DNA of 64,000 nt from an uncultured Collinsella sp. (GTDB taxonomy: Bacteria > Actinomycetota > Coriobacteriia > Coriobacteriales > Coriobacteriaceae): assembly GCA_958421275.1 (NCBI GenBank), contig CATZLI010000007.1:62001-126000 (forward strand), read 5' to 3'. A model generated the notes under the pieces. The model saw only the letters and a program-made list of their open reading frames with translations, did not search any database and was not told the DNA's origin. Each line of letters opens with the position of its first letter. Position 1 is the first letter of the stretch. A program made the position numbers and the translations under genes. Below are positions 7,367 to 15,963 of the stretch, in pieces.

Positions 7367-9058
7367 TTATTCGCCGGCGGGCGGTTGCGGTGCGGACGAA
7401 GACGGAGTCGAGCCCTCGCCGCCATCCTGGCGCGGCTTGCGGGAACGGCGACGGCGACGGCGCTTTTGACCCTGGTCGGCCGAGCCCTCGCCACCGCGCG
7501 GCTCGCGCTCGTCGCGAGCGGCGCCACGCGAAGCCTTGGCAGCCGCTCCCCCGCCATCCCCGGGACGACGGCGCGTGACCTTGACCTCGCCATCCGAGAC
7601 CTGATCGGCCACGGAGGGCACTGAGGGCTTCTGCTGCGCGCCCGAGGAATGGCGACGGCGCGGACGCGGCGTGCGCTCCTCCTCGCCACGTGACTTGCCG
7701 CCCTTGTCGGCAGGCGCATCGGAGGCCGAGGCGCCCTTGGAAGCGGCACCAGCCTCGCGAGCAGCTGCGGCGCGGAAGGCGTCCTCGCGCTCCTCGCTCG
7801 ACAGATGACGGCGGCGGCGACGTGTGGGGTTCATGCCACCGCCGCGATTCTGCTGCTGGGGTTGCTGAACCTCGCGCTCGCGAGAGGCGTTCTTGCCCGC
7901 GGCTGCAGCCTCGGTAGCATCGCCCGAGCCCGCGCGCTTGCGGCGGCGACGGCCATCGGCCGCCCCCTCGGCCTCGGGTGCCTCGGCCTTGCCGCGACCC
8001 TTTCCACGGCCACGGCCCTCGCCCTGACCCTGACCGGCGCGAGCATCGGATTCGGCATCGCGACGACGACGCTTGGGCATCGACGTGCCGGCCAGACGGT
8101 CGGCACTCGACAGGCCATCGCCCACGTCGACGCCGTTCTCGCGATCGAGCTCCATGAGCGCCAGGCGCATCTCGGGCGACTCGATGCGCTCGAGCACGTC
8201 GCGCGTCACGCAGTCGGGGCGGCAGTTGCAGCCCTGCTCGGCGGCCTTCTTTTTGCAGCCCTCCGAGCACGTCATATCGGCCAGGTTGACCTTAAAGACT
8301 TTGCCGTTCTCCAGGCGCAGCACCAGCTGCTCACGCGGCGTGTCATACTCCTGGATACGCGCCTTGCCAAGCGGCGTATCGATGAGTGTCTTCTTTTTGG
8401 GCGCTCGGCTCTTAAAGTCCTTGTAGGCCTCGAACTCGTAGCGCAGGCAGCACATCAGGCGACCGCACACGCCACTGATCTTGGACGAGTTGAGCGGCAG
8501 GTCCTGCTCTTTTGCCATGCGAATCGAGACGGGCTCAAACTGTCCGCCAAAGCGCGTGCAGCAGAGCTCCTGTCCGCACTGGGCGTAGCCACCCACCAGG
8601 CGGGTCTCGTCGCGCACGCCGATCTGGCGCATGTCGACGCGAATGTGCAGCGTCGAGGACAGGTCCTTGACGAGCTGGCGAAAATCGACGCGCTCCTCGG
8701 CCGCAAAGTAGAACACGGCCTTCTCGCCGCCAAACAGGTACTCGACGCCGACCGGCTTCATCTCGAGGTCGAGCTCCTTGACCAGGCGGCGGAAGTCGAC
8801 CATGGCCTCGTCGCCCTGGATGGCCAGGTCGTCGGCAAGCTGCAGGTCGATGTCGCTCGCCACGCGCAGCACGGGCTTGAGCGGCTGACCGATCTCATCT
8901 TGCGGCACCTCGAAGGGATCGGCCGTGACCAGGCCGATCTCGGTTCCGCGCTCGGTGGAGCAAATGGCATAATCGGCCTCGAGGATATCCAGATCCTGCG
9001 GATCGAACCACAGGTCGCGCGAGGCGTAGGTAAACTTAACGGGTACGACTAACGGCAT
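7367..9058 (-). CDS. ricT: PSP1-domain protein, RicT (YaaT) homologue with long basic tail
   Basis: Residues 1-310 match RicT/YaaT. They include GGYAQCGQELCCTRFGG and VCGRLMCCLRYE, whose cysteines ligate Fe-S clusters in the Bacillus Ric complex that modulates RNase Y. A further Cys cluster near residue 290-305 (CSEGCKKKAAEQGCNC) follows. The remaining 240 residues are low-complexity Arg/Gly/Ala/Ser with many RRRR blocks, which typical YaaT (about 275 aa) lacks. The gene overlaps the end of holB by 10 nt in a tmk-holB-ricT unit, the same neighbourhood as in Bacillus. RicA and RicF partners are not here. Confidence 0.85.
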   Translation of the reverse strand: MPLVVPVKFTYASRDLWFDPQDLDILEADYAICSTERGTEIGLVTADPFEVPQDEIGQPLKPVLRVASDIDLQLADDLAIQGDEAMVDFRRLVKELDLEMKPVGVEYLFGGEKAVFYFAAEERVDFRQLVKDLSSTLHIRVDMRQIGVRDETRLVGGYAQCGQELCCTRFGGQFEPVSIRMAKEQDLPLNSSKISGVCGRLMCCLRYEFEAYKDFKSRAPKKKTLIDTPLGKARIQEYDTPREQLVLRLENGKVFKVNLADMTCSEGCKKKAAEQGCNCRPDCVTRDVLERIESPEMRLALMELDRENGVDVGDGLSSADRLAGTSMPKRRRRDAESDARAGQGQGEGRGRGKGRGKAEAPEAEGAADGRRRRKRAGSGDATEAAAAGKNASREREVQQPQQQNRGGGMNPTRRRRRHLSSEEREDAFRAAAAREAGAASKGASASDAPADKGGKSRGEEERTPRPRRRHSSGAQQKPSVPSVADQVSDGEVKVTRRRPGDGGGAAAKASRGAARDEREPRGGEGSADQGQKRRRRRRSRKPRQDGGEGSTPSSSAPQPPAGE

Positions 9059-10176
9059 TTCAGTGCCTTCCTGATATCGAACAGCATGACCTCGATGGCC
9101 AGCTGGGGAGTAACGTTTCTGGCGATGTTGCGCTCGGCGGTCGCGACTGCCTCGAGCGCCCGGGTGGCACCCGCAACATTGGTCGCGGCGGCAAGCCGAC
9201 CGATCGTGTCGCGCACGTCTTCGTTTACCACGTCGGCCGCCTCGTCCTGAAGCGTCAGCAGCACGTCGCGCATGAGCGTCCGCGCGCTCGCCAGCGCTTC
9301 CATGATACCCGAACGCTCGCGCGCGTTGAGTTCGCGCTTGTTGCGGTCCTCAAGCTGCTTCAATGCTCCACGCGACAGGTAGTCGGCGTTTTGCTCGAGC
9401 ACCTTTTCCTGCGTGGACTTGACCTCGGCGAGCGGCGCCTTAACGGCGACGATGAGTGACTTGGCGCGACTGAGCACGTCGGCCTCGTCGGCGGCGATAA
9501 GCGAATCGATGGCGCGGACCATCTGACGGCGGGCGTCCTGGCGCTCGGCGCTCTTGAGGAACTCGATGCCACGCGTGGGGCTTCCCGCTACGGCGACGGC
9601 CATGCGGCAACGCGCAGGGTCCTGACCGGTGGCGCGACTCACGGCCTGCGCGGCGACGGCGGGCGATACCAGCCGAAACGGCACGCACTGGCAGCGGCTC
9701 ACGATGGTGGGCAACATCACGTCTGCCGAGGTGCCCAGCAGGATGAACATAACGTCCTCGGGCGGCTCCTCGAGTGTTTTGAGCAGTGCGTTGGCGGTGT
9801 TGGCGCGCAGCTGCTCGGCACGGTCGATGATGTAGACCTTGGCCTTGGCACGGATGGGCGCCAGCGGCACGTCGTCGAGCAGCTCGCGGGTCTGGGCGAT
9901 GAGGTAGCCCGTGGCGCTCTCGGGCGTGTAATAGTGCACATCGGGGTGTGTATGGCGGGCGACGCGCACGCAGCTATCGCATGAGCCGCAGCCGTCCTGC
10001 TCGCACAGGAAGGCTTGGGCGAGCGCCCACGCGGCGTCGAGCTTGCCCGCTCCGGGCGCGCCCAAAAACAGGTAGGCGTGCGATGCGCGACCGCTGGCGA
10101 CGGCATTGGTCAAAAAGTCGCGCACGCGCTCTTGGGTGTCGAGCTTGGCCAGCAGGCTTGCCTGAGCGGGGGCCAT
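9049..10176 (-). CDS. holB: DNA polymerase III subunit delta'
   Basis: A 375-residue clamp-loader subunit. The N-terminal AAA+ domain has GAPGAGK near residue 39, a four-Cys zinc module (CEQDGCGSCDSC), and TLEEPPEDVMFILLGT followed by IVSRCQ, as in delta' proteins. It is part of the replisome complex that loads the sliding clamp. The P-loop is followed by Leu where active ATPases have Ser/Thr, in keeping with delta' not being the main ATPase. The start at 10176 lies just inside the tmk stop and uses GGAGG within the tmk 3' end, so the genes are translationally coupled. Confidence 0.9.
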   Translation of the reverse strand: MAPAQASLLAKLDTQERVRDFLTNAVASGRASHAYLFLGAPGAGKLDAAWALAQAFLCEQDGCGSCDSCVRVARHTHPDVHYYTPESATGYLIAQTRELLDDVPLAPIRAKAKVYIIDRAEQLRANTANALLKTLEEPPEDVMFILLGTSADVMLPTIVSRCQCVPFRLVSPAVAAQAVSRATGQDPARCRMAVAVAGSPTRGIEFLKSAERQDARRQMVRAIDSLIAADEADVLSRAKSLIVAVKAPLAEVKSTQEKVLEQNADYLSRGALKQLEDRNKRELNARERSGIMEALASARTLMRDVLLTLQDEAADVVNEDVRDTIGRLAAATNVAGATRALEAVATAERNIARNVTPQLAIEVMLFDIRKALKCR

Positions 10177-10177
10177 G

Positions 10178-10861
10178 TTACTCGGCCTCCTTGGCAAGCG
10201 CGGCGGCGACGACATCTTGCGGAATGTCGAGGCCGTAGACGCGAACCTGCTCGACCGTCTGCGCGAAGACGTCCTCGATGGACGCGGTCGCGTCGATGAG
10301 CTTTACGCGGTTTGGTTCCTCGGCGGCAATGGCGCAAAATCCCTGGTAGACGCGCTCTTGGAAGGCCATGCCCTTGGCCTCCATGCGGTCGGCCGCACCA
10401 CGGGCGGCCATGCGCAGCGCCGCCTGCTCGGGCGTGATGCGATAGACGAGTGTGAGAGCCGGGTGCGTACCCGCGACGGCCAGGTTGTTGGCGTCGCGCA
10501 CCATCTGGCGATCGAGGCCGTCGGCAAACGCCTGGTAGCAGGTCGTGGAATCGTAGAAGCGGTCGCACAGGACCACCTTGCCGGCCGCGAGGGCGGGAGC
10601 TATGACCTCGTGCACCAGCTGGGCGCGTGCGGCCTCGTAGAGCAGCAGCTCGCAGGTATCTCCCATGGCCGTGTTGGCGGGATCGAGCAGCAGGGCGCGG
10701 ATCTTTTCGCTGATGGCGGTGCCGCCCGGCTCGCGCAGGCTCACAACCTGGTAGCCAGCGAGTTCGAGCGCGCGGGCAAGCAAGCGCGCCTGCGTGGACT
10801 TGCCGGCGCCATCAACGCCCTCGAGCGTGATAAAGCTATGTTGAGCGGGCTCAAAAGCCAT
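10178..10861 (-). CDS. tmk: thymidylate kinase
   Basis: A 227-residue dTMP kinase converting dTMP to dTDP. Visible motifs are the P-loop GVDGAGKST near residue 17, REPGGT in the substrate loop and DRFYDST in the DR(Y/H)-type catalytic segment. It leads the tmk-holB-ricT unit; its stop is one base from the holB start codon. The ATG at 10861 follows GGAAGGGG. Confidence 0.95.
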   Translation of the reverse strand: MAFEPAQHSFITLEGVDGAGKSTQARLLARALELAGYQVVSLREPGGTAISEKIRALLLDPANTAMGDTCELLLYEAARAQLVHEVIAPALAAGKVVLCDRFYDSTTCYQAFADGLDRQMVRDANNLAVAGTHPALTLVYRITPEQAALRMAARGAADRMEAKGMAFQERVYQGFCAIAAEEPNRVKLIDATASIEDVFAQTVEQVRVYGLDIPQDVVAAALAKEAE

Positions 10862-10970
10862 GGGCGCAGCCCCTTCCTACAAGGCGCGTAAATGCGAGTT
10901 ATAGCAACCAAGCCATGATACCCCAGTGCTCGGCGCGTCCCAAATCCCACCTAGCCAATGGCTACTCAGG

Positions 10971-11027
10971 CGGCAGTTAGGGACGTTCCTAAACTGCCGG
11001 CCGAAAAGGAACGTCCCAACTGCCGGC
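10971..11027. repeat. REP-like palindrome A (GGGACGTTCC core)
   Basis: CGGCAGTTAGGGACGTTCCT and an inverted near-copy ending AACTGCCGGC make a 57-bp imperfect hairpin, itself built of two smaller ones. It is nearly identical to the copy at 12089-12146 on the other side of the zinc-ribbon gene. TTTTT follows on the plus strand. Confidence 0.75.
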
Positions 11028-11042
11028 TTTTTGGGGTGCTGG

Positions 11043-11048
11043 GTATAA
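11043..11048 (+). promoter_or_regulatory. -10 element of the zinc-ribbon gene
   Basis: TATAAT lies 38 bases before the ATG, inside GGGTATAATCG. No good -35 hexamer is seen at 16-18 bases, so this is a partial promoter call. Confidence 0.45.
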
Positions 11049-11086
11049 TCGTCGTATTGCATTGAAATGTGGCGAAAGGAGTGGCA

Positions 11087-12070
11087 ATGTCTCGGTATTG
11101 CGCCTCGTGCGGCAAGCTTCTTGCAGATAATGCCAAGTTCTGCACCTCGTGCGGTGCATCCGTTGAACAAACAACCGCGAGCGATAGCCAGCCCGCTTTT
11201 GAGCAGACCGGTTCCCTCGATACGCCGCAAGCCAAGGCGGACGACCCCCTCGCCTATCGCCCCGACCCCGTCGCAGGCCCCGCGGCCGTCGAGACCACGC
11301 AGCGCATACCCGTCGCGAGCGACTCGCCCCAACAGCAGCCGGCTCCCGCATACGCGCCCGCTTCGCCACAGACCCCCACTCCCAAAAAGAGCGGCACCGG
11401 GCCGCTTATCGCCGTTATCGTTGTGCTGGTGGCAATCATCATCGCCCTGGTCGTTTTCTTTGTGATCAAGCCTTTCGACAACGCCGCCACGCAGACGACT
11501 GCCGAGGTAGCTAAGCTGCACCATGACGTCGACGACGATGACCTAAAGCCTCTCGGCGATCCCAACAGCCTGTACGACGATGATGACGATGACGACGAGG
11601 ATGGCGGCGAAGCAACGCTCTCCGAGCAGAACCTCTACCGCCGACTGAGCGAATACTACGACTTGCTCGAAGACCTCGACAACTACGTCCGTGGCTGCGC
11701 GCAGAACTTCAACGGCAGCTATCTGGAAGAAGATCGCACCACCCGTCAAAATCTCGCCGACGTCGCCGAGCGCACAGAGGACACCATCGAGCAGTATTAC
11801 GACATCGTCGAGGACCTGGACGTCCCGACGAGCTCCAAGAACTACAGTTCCTGGAAGGACATCATCGCCCTGTACGACGACCTGGATCACCGCATTGACG
11901 CAATCTGTGATGCCTGGGAGATCAGCCTGAAATACGCCAAGCCTGCGGACCACAAGAATGAGATCGTGGCGCCGCTGTCGCGCGACAACGTGGCGGGCAC
12001 CAATGACAATAAGTATCGCCTAGACTTTGAGGAGCGCTATCCCGGCGCCAAACCCGTCGAAGTGAACTAG
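11087..12070 (+). CDS. zinc-ribbon membrane protein, function unknown
   Basis: A 327-residue protein. The N-terminal zinc ribbon is CASCG...CTSCG (residues 5-24). A Pro/Ala/Thr-rich linker follows, then one transmembrane helix (about 108-130, PLIAVIVVLVAIIIALVVFF). An acidic segment has a run of nine Asp/Glu (YDDDDDDDEDGGE), and an alpha-helical extracytoplasmic domain completes the protein. Zinc-ribbon-plus-TM proteins of this plan are common in Gram-positive bacteria and mostly uncharacterised. The ATG at 11087 is chosen because GAAAGGAG is 5 bases upstream and the zinc ribbon begins at once. It is a lone plus-strand gene between two REP-like palindromes. Confidence 0.75.
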   Translation: MSRYCASCGKLLADNAKFCTSCGASVEQTTASDSQPAFEQTGSLDTPQAKADDPLAYRPDPVAGPAAVETTQRIPVASDSPQQQPAPAYAPASPQTPTPKKSGTGPLIAVIVVLVAIIIALVVFFVIKPFDNAATQTTAEVAKLHHDVDDDDLKPLGDPNSLYDDDDDDDEDGGEATLSEQNLYRRLSEYYDLLEDLDNYVRGCAQNFNGSYLEEDRTTRQNLADVAERTEDTIEQYYDIVEDLDVPTSSKNYSSWKDIIALYDDLDHRIDAICDAWEISLKYAKPADHKNEIVAPLSRDNVAGTNDNKYRLDFEERYPGAKPVEVN

Positions 12071-12088
12071 CGCTTTGTCGTTCCCGAG

Positions 12089-12146
12089 CCGGCAGTTAGG
12101 GACGTTCCTAAACTGCCGGCAGAAAAGGAACGTCCCTAACTGCCGG
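12089..12146. repeat. REP-like palindrome B (GGGACGTTCC core)
   Basis: This has the same structure and orientation as the 10971-11027 element: its left arm differs by no base across CGGCAGTTAGGGACGTTCCT, and it has a GCAGAAAAGG joint instead of GCCGAAAAGG. It follows the zinc-ribbon stop by 18 bp. Confidence 0.75.
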
Positions 12147-12148
12147 TC

Positions 12149-12190
12149 AAAAAAAACGAGCGAGGATCGTGGGGTCCTCGCTCGTTTTTT
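12149..12190. terminator. bidirectional intrinsic terminator
   Basis: AACGAGCGAGGA (12155-12166) pairs perfectly with TCCTCGCTCGTT (12175-12186). An A-run lies on the left and a T-run on the right. It can end both the plus-strand zinc-ribbon transcript and the minus-strand topA transcript. Confidence 0.92.
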
Positions 12191-12212
12191 AGGCAATGTT
12201 TCGACCGCGCCG

Positions 12213-14807
12213 TTACTTGTCGGAGGCTACTTTCTTGGCAGTCGACTTCTTCGCGGTCGTCTTCTTGGCGGCAGTGGCTTTCTTAGCCGTCGTCTTCTTG
12301 GCCGCCGTCGTCTTCTTGGCCGTGCTCGCCTTAGTCGTGGTCTTGCGGCCGCGGGCGGGCTTCTTCTCCTTGGTCGGGCAGTCCATGTTGACGCAGATAC
12401 GCCACGGGCCGCGCGCCGTGTTGACCACCACGATGGGGGCGCCGCACTCGGGGCAGGTCTCACCCGTCGCCTCGAGCTTACCGCGCGCCGGCAGAGGATA
12501 GCTTACGCCGCAGTCATCGTAGTTGGTGCAGCGGATAAAGCGCTTGCCGCTCTTCTCACTCTTGTGCGCGATCAGGTCGCCGTGACGCCCGGCCTCGGCA
12601 CACACCTTGCACTCGCCCACCTTAAGGTCAGGCTCGTAGTTAGTGGGGCACGTGGGATTCACGCAGATCTCGAAAGCCTTCTGGCGGAACGGCTGACACT
12701 TAATGCGCGGCGCGCCGCACTCGGGGCACACGGCGGCCTCGCCCTCGAGCGGGCTTACCTTGACGCCGCTCGGCACCGGATAGGTCACGTCGCAGTCGGG
12801 CCAGCCCATGCAGCCAATGAAGCTGCCACGGGTCTTGGCGCTCGTCTTCATAACCAGGTCCTTGCCGCACTTGGGGCAGGCGCCCACGCGCGCATCGGCC
12901 GTGACGGCGTCGCTGATGGCGTCGCCCAGCTCCTGCGTATGCTTGAGCAGCTCGTCGAGCACACCGGCCAGCAGCGCACGCGAGTGTGTCACGACATGCT
13001 CTTCAGTGTCCTCGCCGCGCTCCACGCGGGTCATGTCGCCGTCGAGTTCGCTGGTCATATCGGGACTCGTGATGCGCGGGGCAAACTGCGACAGCGCATC
13101 GATAATGGCGATACCCAGCTGACTCGGCTCCACGGGATCGTTTTTGAGGTAACGCACGGCGTACAGGCGCTCGATAATGCTCGCGCGCGTGGACTTGGTG
13201 CCCAGGCCGCGCTTTTCCATCTCCTGCACGAGCTTGCCCTGGCTGTAGCGCGCGGGCGGCTCGGTCTGCTTGGCCTCGAGCTTAATGTCGAACACGTCGA
13301 CCGTGTCGCCCTGCTCCAGCGGCGGCATCTGCTCGTCGCGCTTGAGTCCGTACGGGTACGCCTCGCGGAAACCCGGGGTCACGAGCACGTCGCCCGAAGC
13401 CACGAACGGCTCGCCGTTCACATCGAGCTCGAGCTTGGTGTTCTCGATGGTCGCAGGACCCATAAGCGTCGCCAGGAAGCGGCGGGCGATGAGATCGTAG
13501 AGCTTGCGCTGGCCGCCGTCGAGCGTGGACGGATCGCCCTCGCCCGTGGGGTAAATAGGCGGGTGGTCGGTGGTTTCGACTTTGCCGCGCGTGGGCTTCA
13601 TGGGACCGGCGAGCACCTTTTTGCACACCGGCGCCAGCGCCGGGTTGATCTTTGCCAGATCGCTCACCACGGCGCCCAAATCGAGCGTCGCAGGGTACAC
13701 GGTATTGTCGACACGCGGGTAACTGATGAGGCCCGCCATGTAGAGGGACTCGGCGATGCGCATGGTACGCGCAGGTGAGATGCCCTCGGCCGCAGCGGCT
13801 GCCTGCAGCGAGGTGGTCGCAAACGGTGTGGGCGGCTGCTGCTTGCGCGAGCGCTTGGTCACCGCGGCGACGGTTGCCGTCGCGACGCCGTCAACATGGC
13901 CGTACGCCGTCTCGGCAGCATCCTTGTCGGTAAAGCGCGCCGTTTTGTGCGCAATCTTAAAGCGGTCGTCCTCGGCAGCACCCTGTGCGGCGCCCATGCC
14001 GCGGATCTGCCAATAGTCCTCGGGCACAAACGCCATGCGCTCGCGCTCGCGCTCGACCACCAGGGCGAGCGTCGGCGTCTGCACGCGGCCGGCAGAGCGC
14101 ACGTTACCAAAGCCGCCAAACTTGGCGAGCGTCAGGTAACGCGTGAGCACCGCGCCCCAAATGAGGTCGATGTGTTGACGGCTCTCGCCGGCGTCGGCCA
14201 GATTCTGGTCGAGCGAGACGAGATTATCGAAGGCCTGCGTGATCTCGGCCTTGGTAAACGAAGAGTACTGGGCGCGGGCAACCGGCAAGTCCGGCGCAAC
14301 CTCGCGCACCTTGTTGAGAGCGTCCGAGCCAATCAGCTCGCCCTCGCGGTCGAAGTCCGTGGCGATAATGACGCTGTCGGACTTTTTAGCGAGGTTCTTG
14401 AGCGAACGAATGAGCTCCTTCTCGGCCGGCAGCTTAATGACAGGCGCCCAGGTGAGGTAAGGCAGGCTCTCGAGCTTCCAGCCCTTGATGGAAATGCCAT
14501 CGGCAAGGAACGGCTTGCGCTTGGTGTCGTACGGCGGGCGGGCCAGGCCATCGGGTATGTCGGCCGGCAGCATCTCGCCGTCCTCGGTCACCGAATACCA
14601 ACCCAGCTTTTTATCGAACAGCACGCTGTCGCAAAAATCGGGCGCCAGGATGTGACCGGCAAGGCCGATGGTCACACACTCCTCGCCCTTCCACTCAAAA
14701 CGGTAGATGGCGGTGTTGTATACCTTGTCCTTTTTGGGTTTACCCGTGGACAGCCGCTCGGCGATCTGACGCGCGGCGTCGTTTTTCTCGGCGATGATGA
14801 GCTTCAA
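12213..14807 (-). CDS. topA: type IA DNA topoisomerase I, archaeal-like, with four zinc ribbons and a histone-H1-like tail
   Basis: An 864-residue enzyme that relaxes negative supercoils through a 5'-phosphotyrosine. The Toprim start is KLIIAEKNDAA, with acidic TDFDREGE near residue 150. The active-site Tyr is in ISYPRVDNTVYP (about residue 360), a sequence closer to archaeal-type topoisomerases than to the ITYMRTDS of the usual bacterial TopA. Four C4 zinc ribbons follow, then about 55 residues of Lys/Ala/Thr repeats (KKTTAKKATA). The start is a TTG at 14805-14807, preceded by AGGAG. A second, ordinary topA elsewhere in the genome is likely. Confidence 0.85.
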   Translation of the reverse strand: MKLIIAEKNDAARQIAERLSTGKPKKDKVYNTAIYRFEWKGEECVTIGLAGHILAPDFCDSVLFDKKLGWYSVTEDGEMLPADIPDGLARPPYDTKRKPFLADGISIKGWKLESLPYLTWAPVIKLPAEKELIRSLKNLAKKSDSVIIATDFDREGELIGSDALNKVREVAPDLPVARAQYSSFTKAEITQAFDNLVSLDQNLADAGESRQHIDLIWGAVLTRYLTLAKFGGFGNVRSAGRVQTPTLALVVERERERMAFVPEDYWQIRGMGAAQGAAEDDRFKIAHKTARFTDKDAAETAYGHVDGVATATVAAVTKRSRKQQPPTPFATTSLQAAAAAEGISPARTMRIAESLYMAGLISYPRVDNTVYPATLDLGAVVSDLAKINPALAPVCKKVLAGPMKPTRGKVETTDHPPIYPTGEGDPSTLDGGQRKLYDLIARRFLATLMGPATIENTKLELDVNGEPFVASGDVLVTPGFREAYPYGLKRDEQMPPLEQGDTVDVFDIKLEAKQTEPPARYSQGKLVQEMEKRGLGTKSTRASIIERLYAVRYLKNDPVEPSQLGIAIIDALSQFAPRITSPDMTSELDGDMTRVERGEDTEEHVVTHSRALLAGVLDELLKHTQELGDAISDAVTADARVGACPKCGKDLVMKTSAKTRGSFIGCMGWPDCDVTYPVPSGVKVSPLEGEAAVCPECGAPRIKCQPFRQKAFEICVNPTCPTNYEPDLKVGECKVCAEAGRHGDLIAHKSEKSGKRFIRCTNYDDCGVSYPLPARGKLEATGETCPECGAPIVVVNTARGPWRICVNMDCPTKEKKPARGRKTTTKASTAKKTTAAKKTTAKKATAAKKTTAKKSTAKKVASDK

Positions 14808-14861
14808 AAGAGGCTCCTATCTCGTATCTCTGCGGCTACGCCCGCCCGTATGGCGGCCGAC

Positions 14862-15545
14862 TTACGCCCTTGCTTGCTCAATCTGCCCGATGAGCCAATC
14901 GCACCAGGCATCCATGCCCTCGCCCTTGCGCGCGCTCACGGCAAACCGCGGCGCCTGCGGATTGAGGTCATCGAGTGTCTTAGTATACCTATCCATGTCA
15001 AAATCGAAAGCCGGGGCCACATCGACCTTGTTGAGCAGCTGCGCGCCGGCGTGTTGGAAGATGCCCGGGTACTTGATGGGCTTGTCGTCGCCCTCGGGCA
15101 CAGAGAGGATCATGATGGACAGGTTCTCACCCAGGTCAAAGTCGACCGGGCAGACCAGGTTGCCCACGTTTTCGATAAAGATGACGTCAATGTTTTCCAG
15201 ACCCACAGCCTGGTCGAACGCGTCGACGGCCTCCATGATCATGTTGCCCTCGAGGTGGCACAGGCCGCCCGTGTTGATCTGGATGGCGGGCATGCCGGCT
15301 TCCTTCATGGTAATGGCGTCGACGTCCGAGGCGATGTCGCCCTCGATGACGGCGCAGCGCAGGCCAGCCTTGTCGCGCAGGCGCTCGTTGGTGCCCAGGA
15401 TCGTGGTGGTCTTGCCCGAGCCGGGGCTCGACAGCACGTTAATCACGTAGGTGTTTGTCTCTTTAAATCGCTCACGCAGCTGATCTGCCAGGCGCTCGTT
15501 GCGCGACAGAATCGGCGACGCGATATCAATCGTTTTCTCGGCCAT
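14862..15545 (-). CDS. hypB: hydrogenase/urease nickel incorporation GTPase HypB
   Basis: A 227-residue P-loop GTPase (VLSSPGSGKTTT near residue 37) that delivers nickel to [NiFe] hydrogenase precursors with HypA. The conserved metal-site segment GGLCHLEGNM and GTPase motifs EGDIASD, IENVGNLVCP and NKVDV are present. It lacks the N-terminal His-rich or CxxCGC nickel-storage extension found in some HypB. The ATG at 15545 is preferred to a GTG three codons upstream because TAAGGAG sits 8 bases before it. It lies between hypA and topA on one strand. Confidence 0.92.
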   Translation of the reverse strand: MAEKTIDIASPILSRNERLADQLRERFKETNTYVINVLSSPGSGKTTTILGTNERLRDKAGLRCAVIEGDIASDVDAITMKEAGMPAIQINTGGLCHLEGNMIMEAVDAFDQAVGLENIDVIFIENVGNLVCPVDFDLGENLSIMILSVPEGDDKPIKYPGIFQHAGAQLLNKVDVAPAFDFDMDRYTKTLDDLNPQAPRFAVSARKGEGMDAWCDWLIGQIEQARA

Positions 15546-15600
15546 ATTCGGCACTCCTTACTTCTGCCCCTTTATACCCCGTCCCCAGATGGCTGATGGG

Positions 15601-15957
15601 CTAATCGTCGGGGGTCTCGATTTCGATACTTGCGATGTCGAGCTCGCGGCCGTGCAGTAGGCGCACATTGGCGCCGCCACACTGGGGGCAGCGACAATGA
15701 AAGCGGTCGTGATCGAAGACCTCGCCGCAGTCCAAGCATTCACTTTGCGGATGGACTTCCTCCACGGCAAGCTCGCAGCCGCGCGTGAGCGGGTCCTCGT
15801 CACGAAATGTCTCCCACGCAAAGTCGAGCGCCTCGCGCACGACCTCGGTCATATCCCCGATACGCAGCGTTACCAAAACGGCGCGCGAGGCCCCCGCCCC
15901 ACGCGCCGCGCGAATCACTGTATCGAGTATGCCGTTGACAATGCCAACCTCGTGCAT
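15601..15957 (-). CDS. hypA: hydrogenase nickel metallochaperone HypA
   Basis: A 118-residue HypA/HybF protein. MHE at the N-terminus is the nickel site. The zinc domain is CLDCGEVF...CPQCGG (about residues 74-95). It hands nickel to HypB for hydrogenase assembly. It is 6 bp downstream of tatC and 55 bp upstream of hypB. No hydrogenase structural genes or hypCDEF lie in the window. Confidence 0.93.
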   Translation of the reverse strand: MHEVGIVNGILDTVIRAARGAGASRAVLVTLRIGDMTEVVREALDFAWETFRDEDPLTRGCELAVEEVHPQSECLDCGEVFDHDRFHCRCPQCGGANVRLLHGRELDIASIEIETPDD

Positions 15958-15963
15958 ACCGAT

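Noticed and set aside
13896..15596. Long plus-strand frame opposite topA and hypB
   Set aside because: It crosses two real genes on the other strand, and its sequence is the low-complexity Leu/Arg/Gly type of shadow frames.
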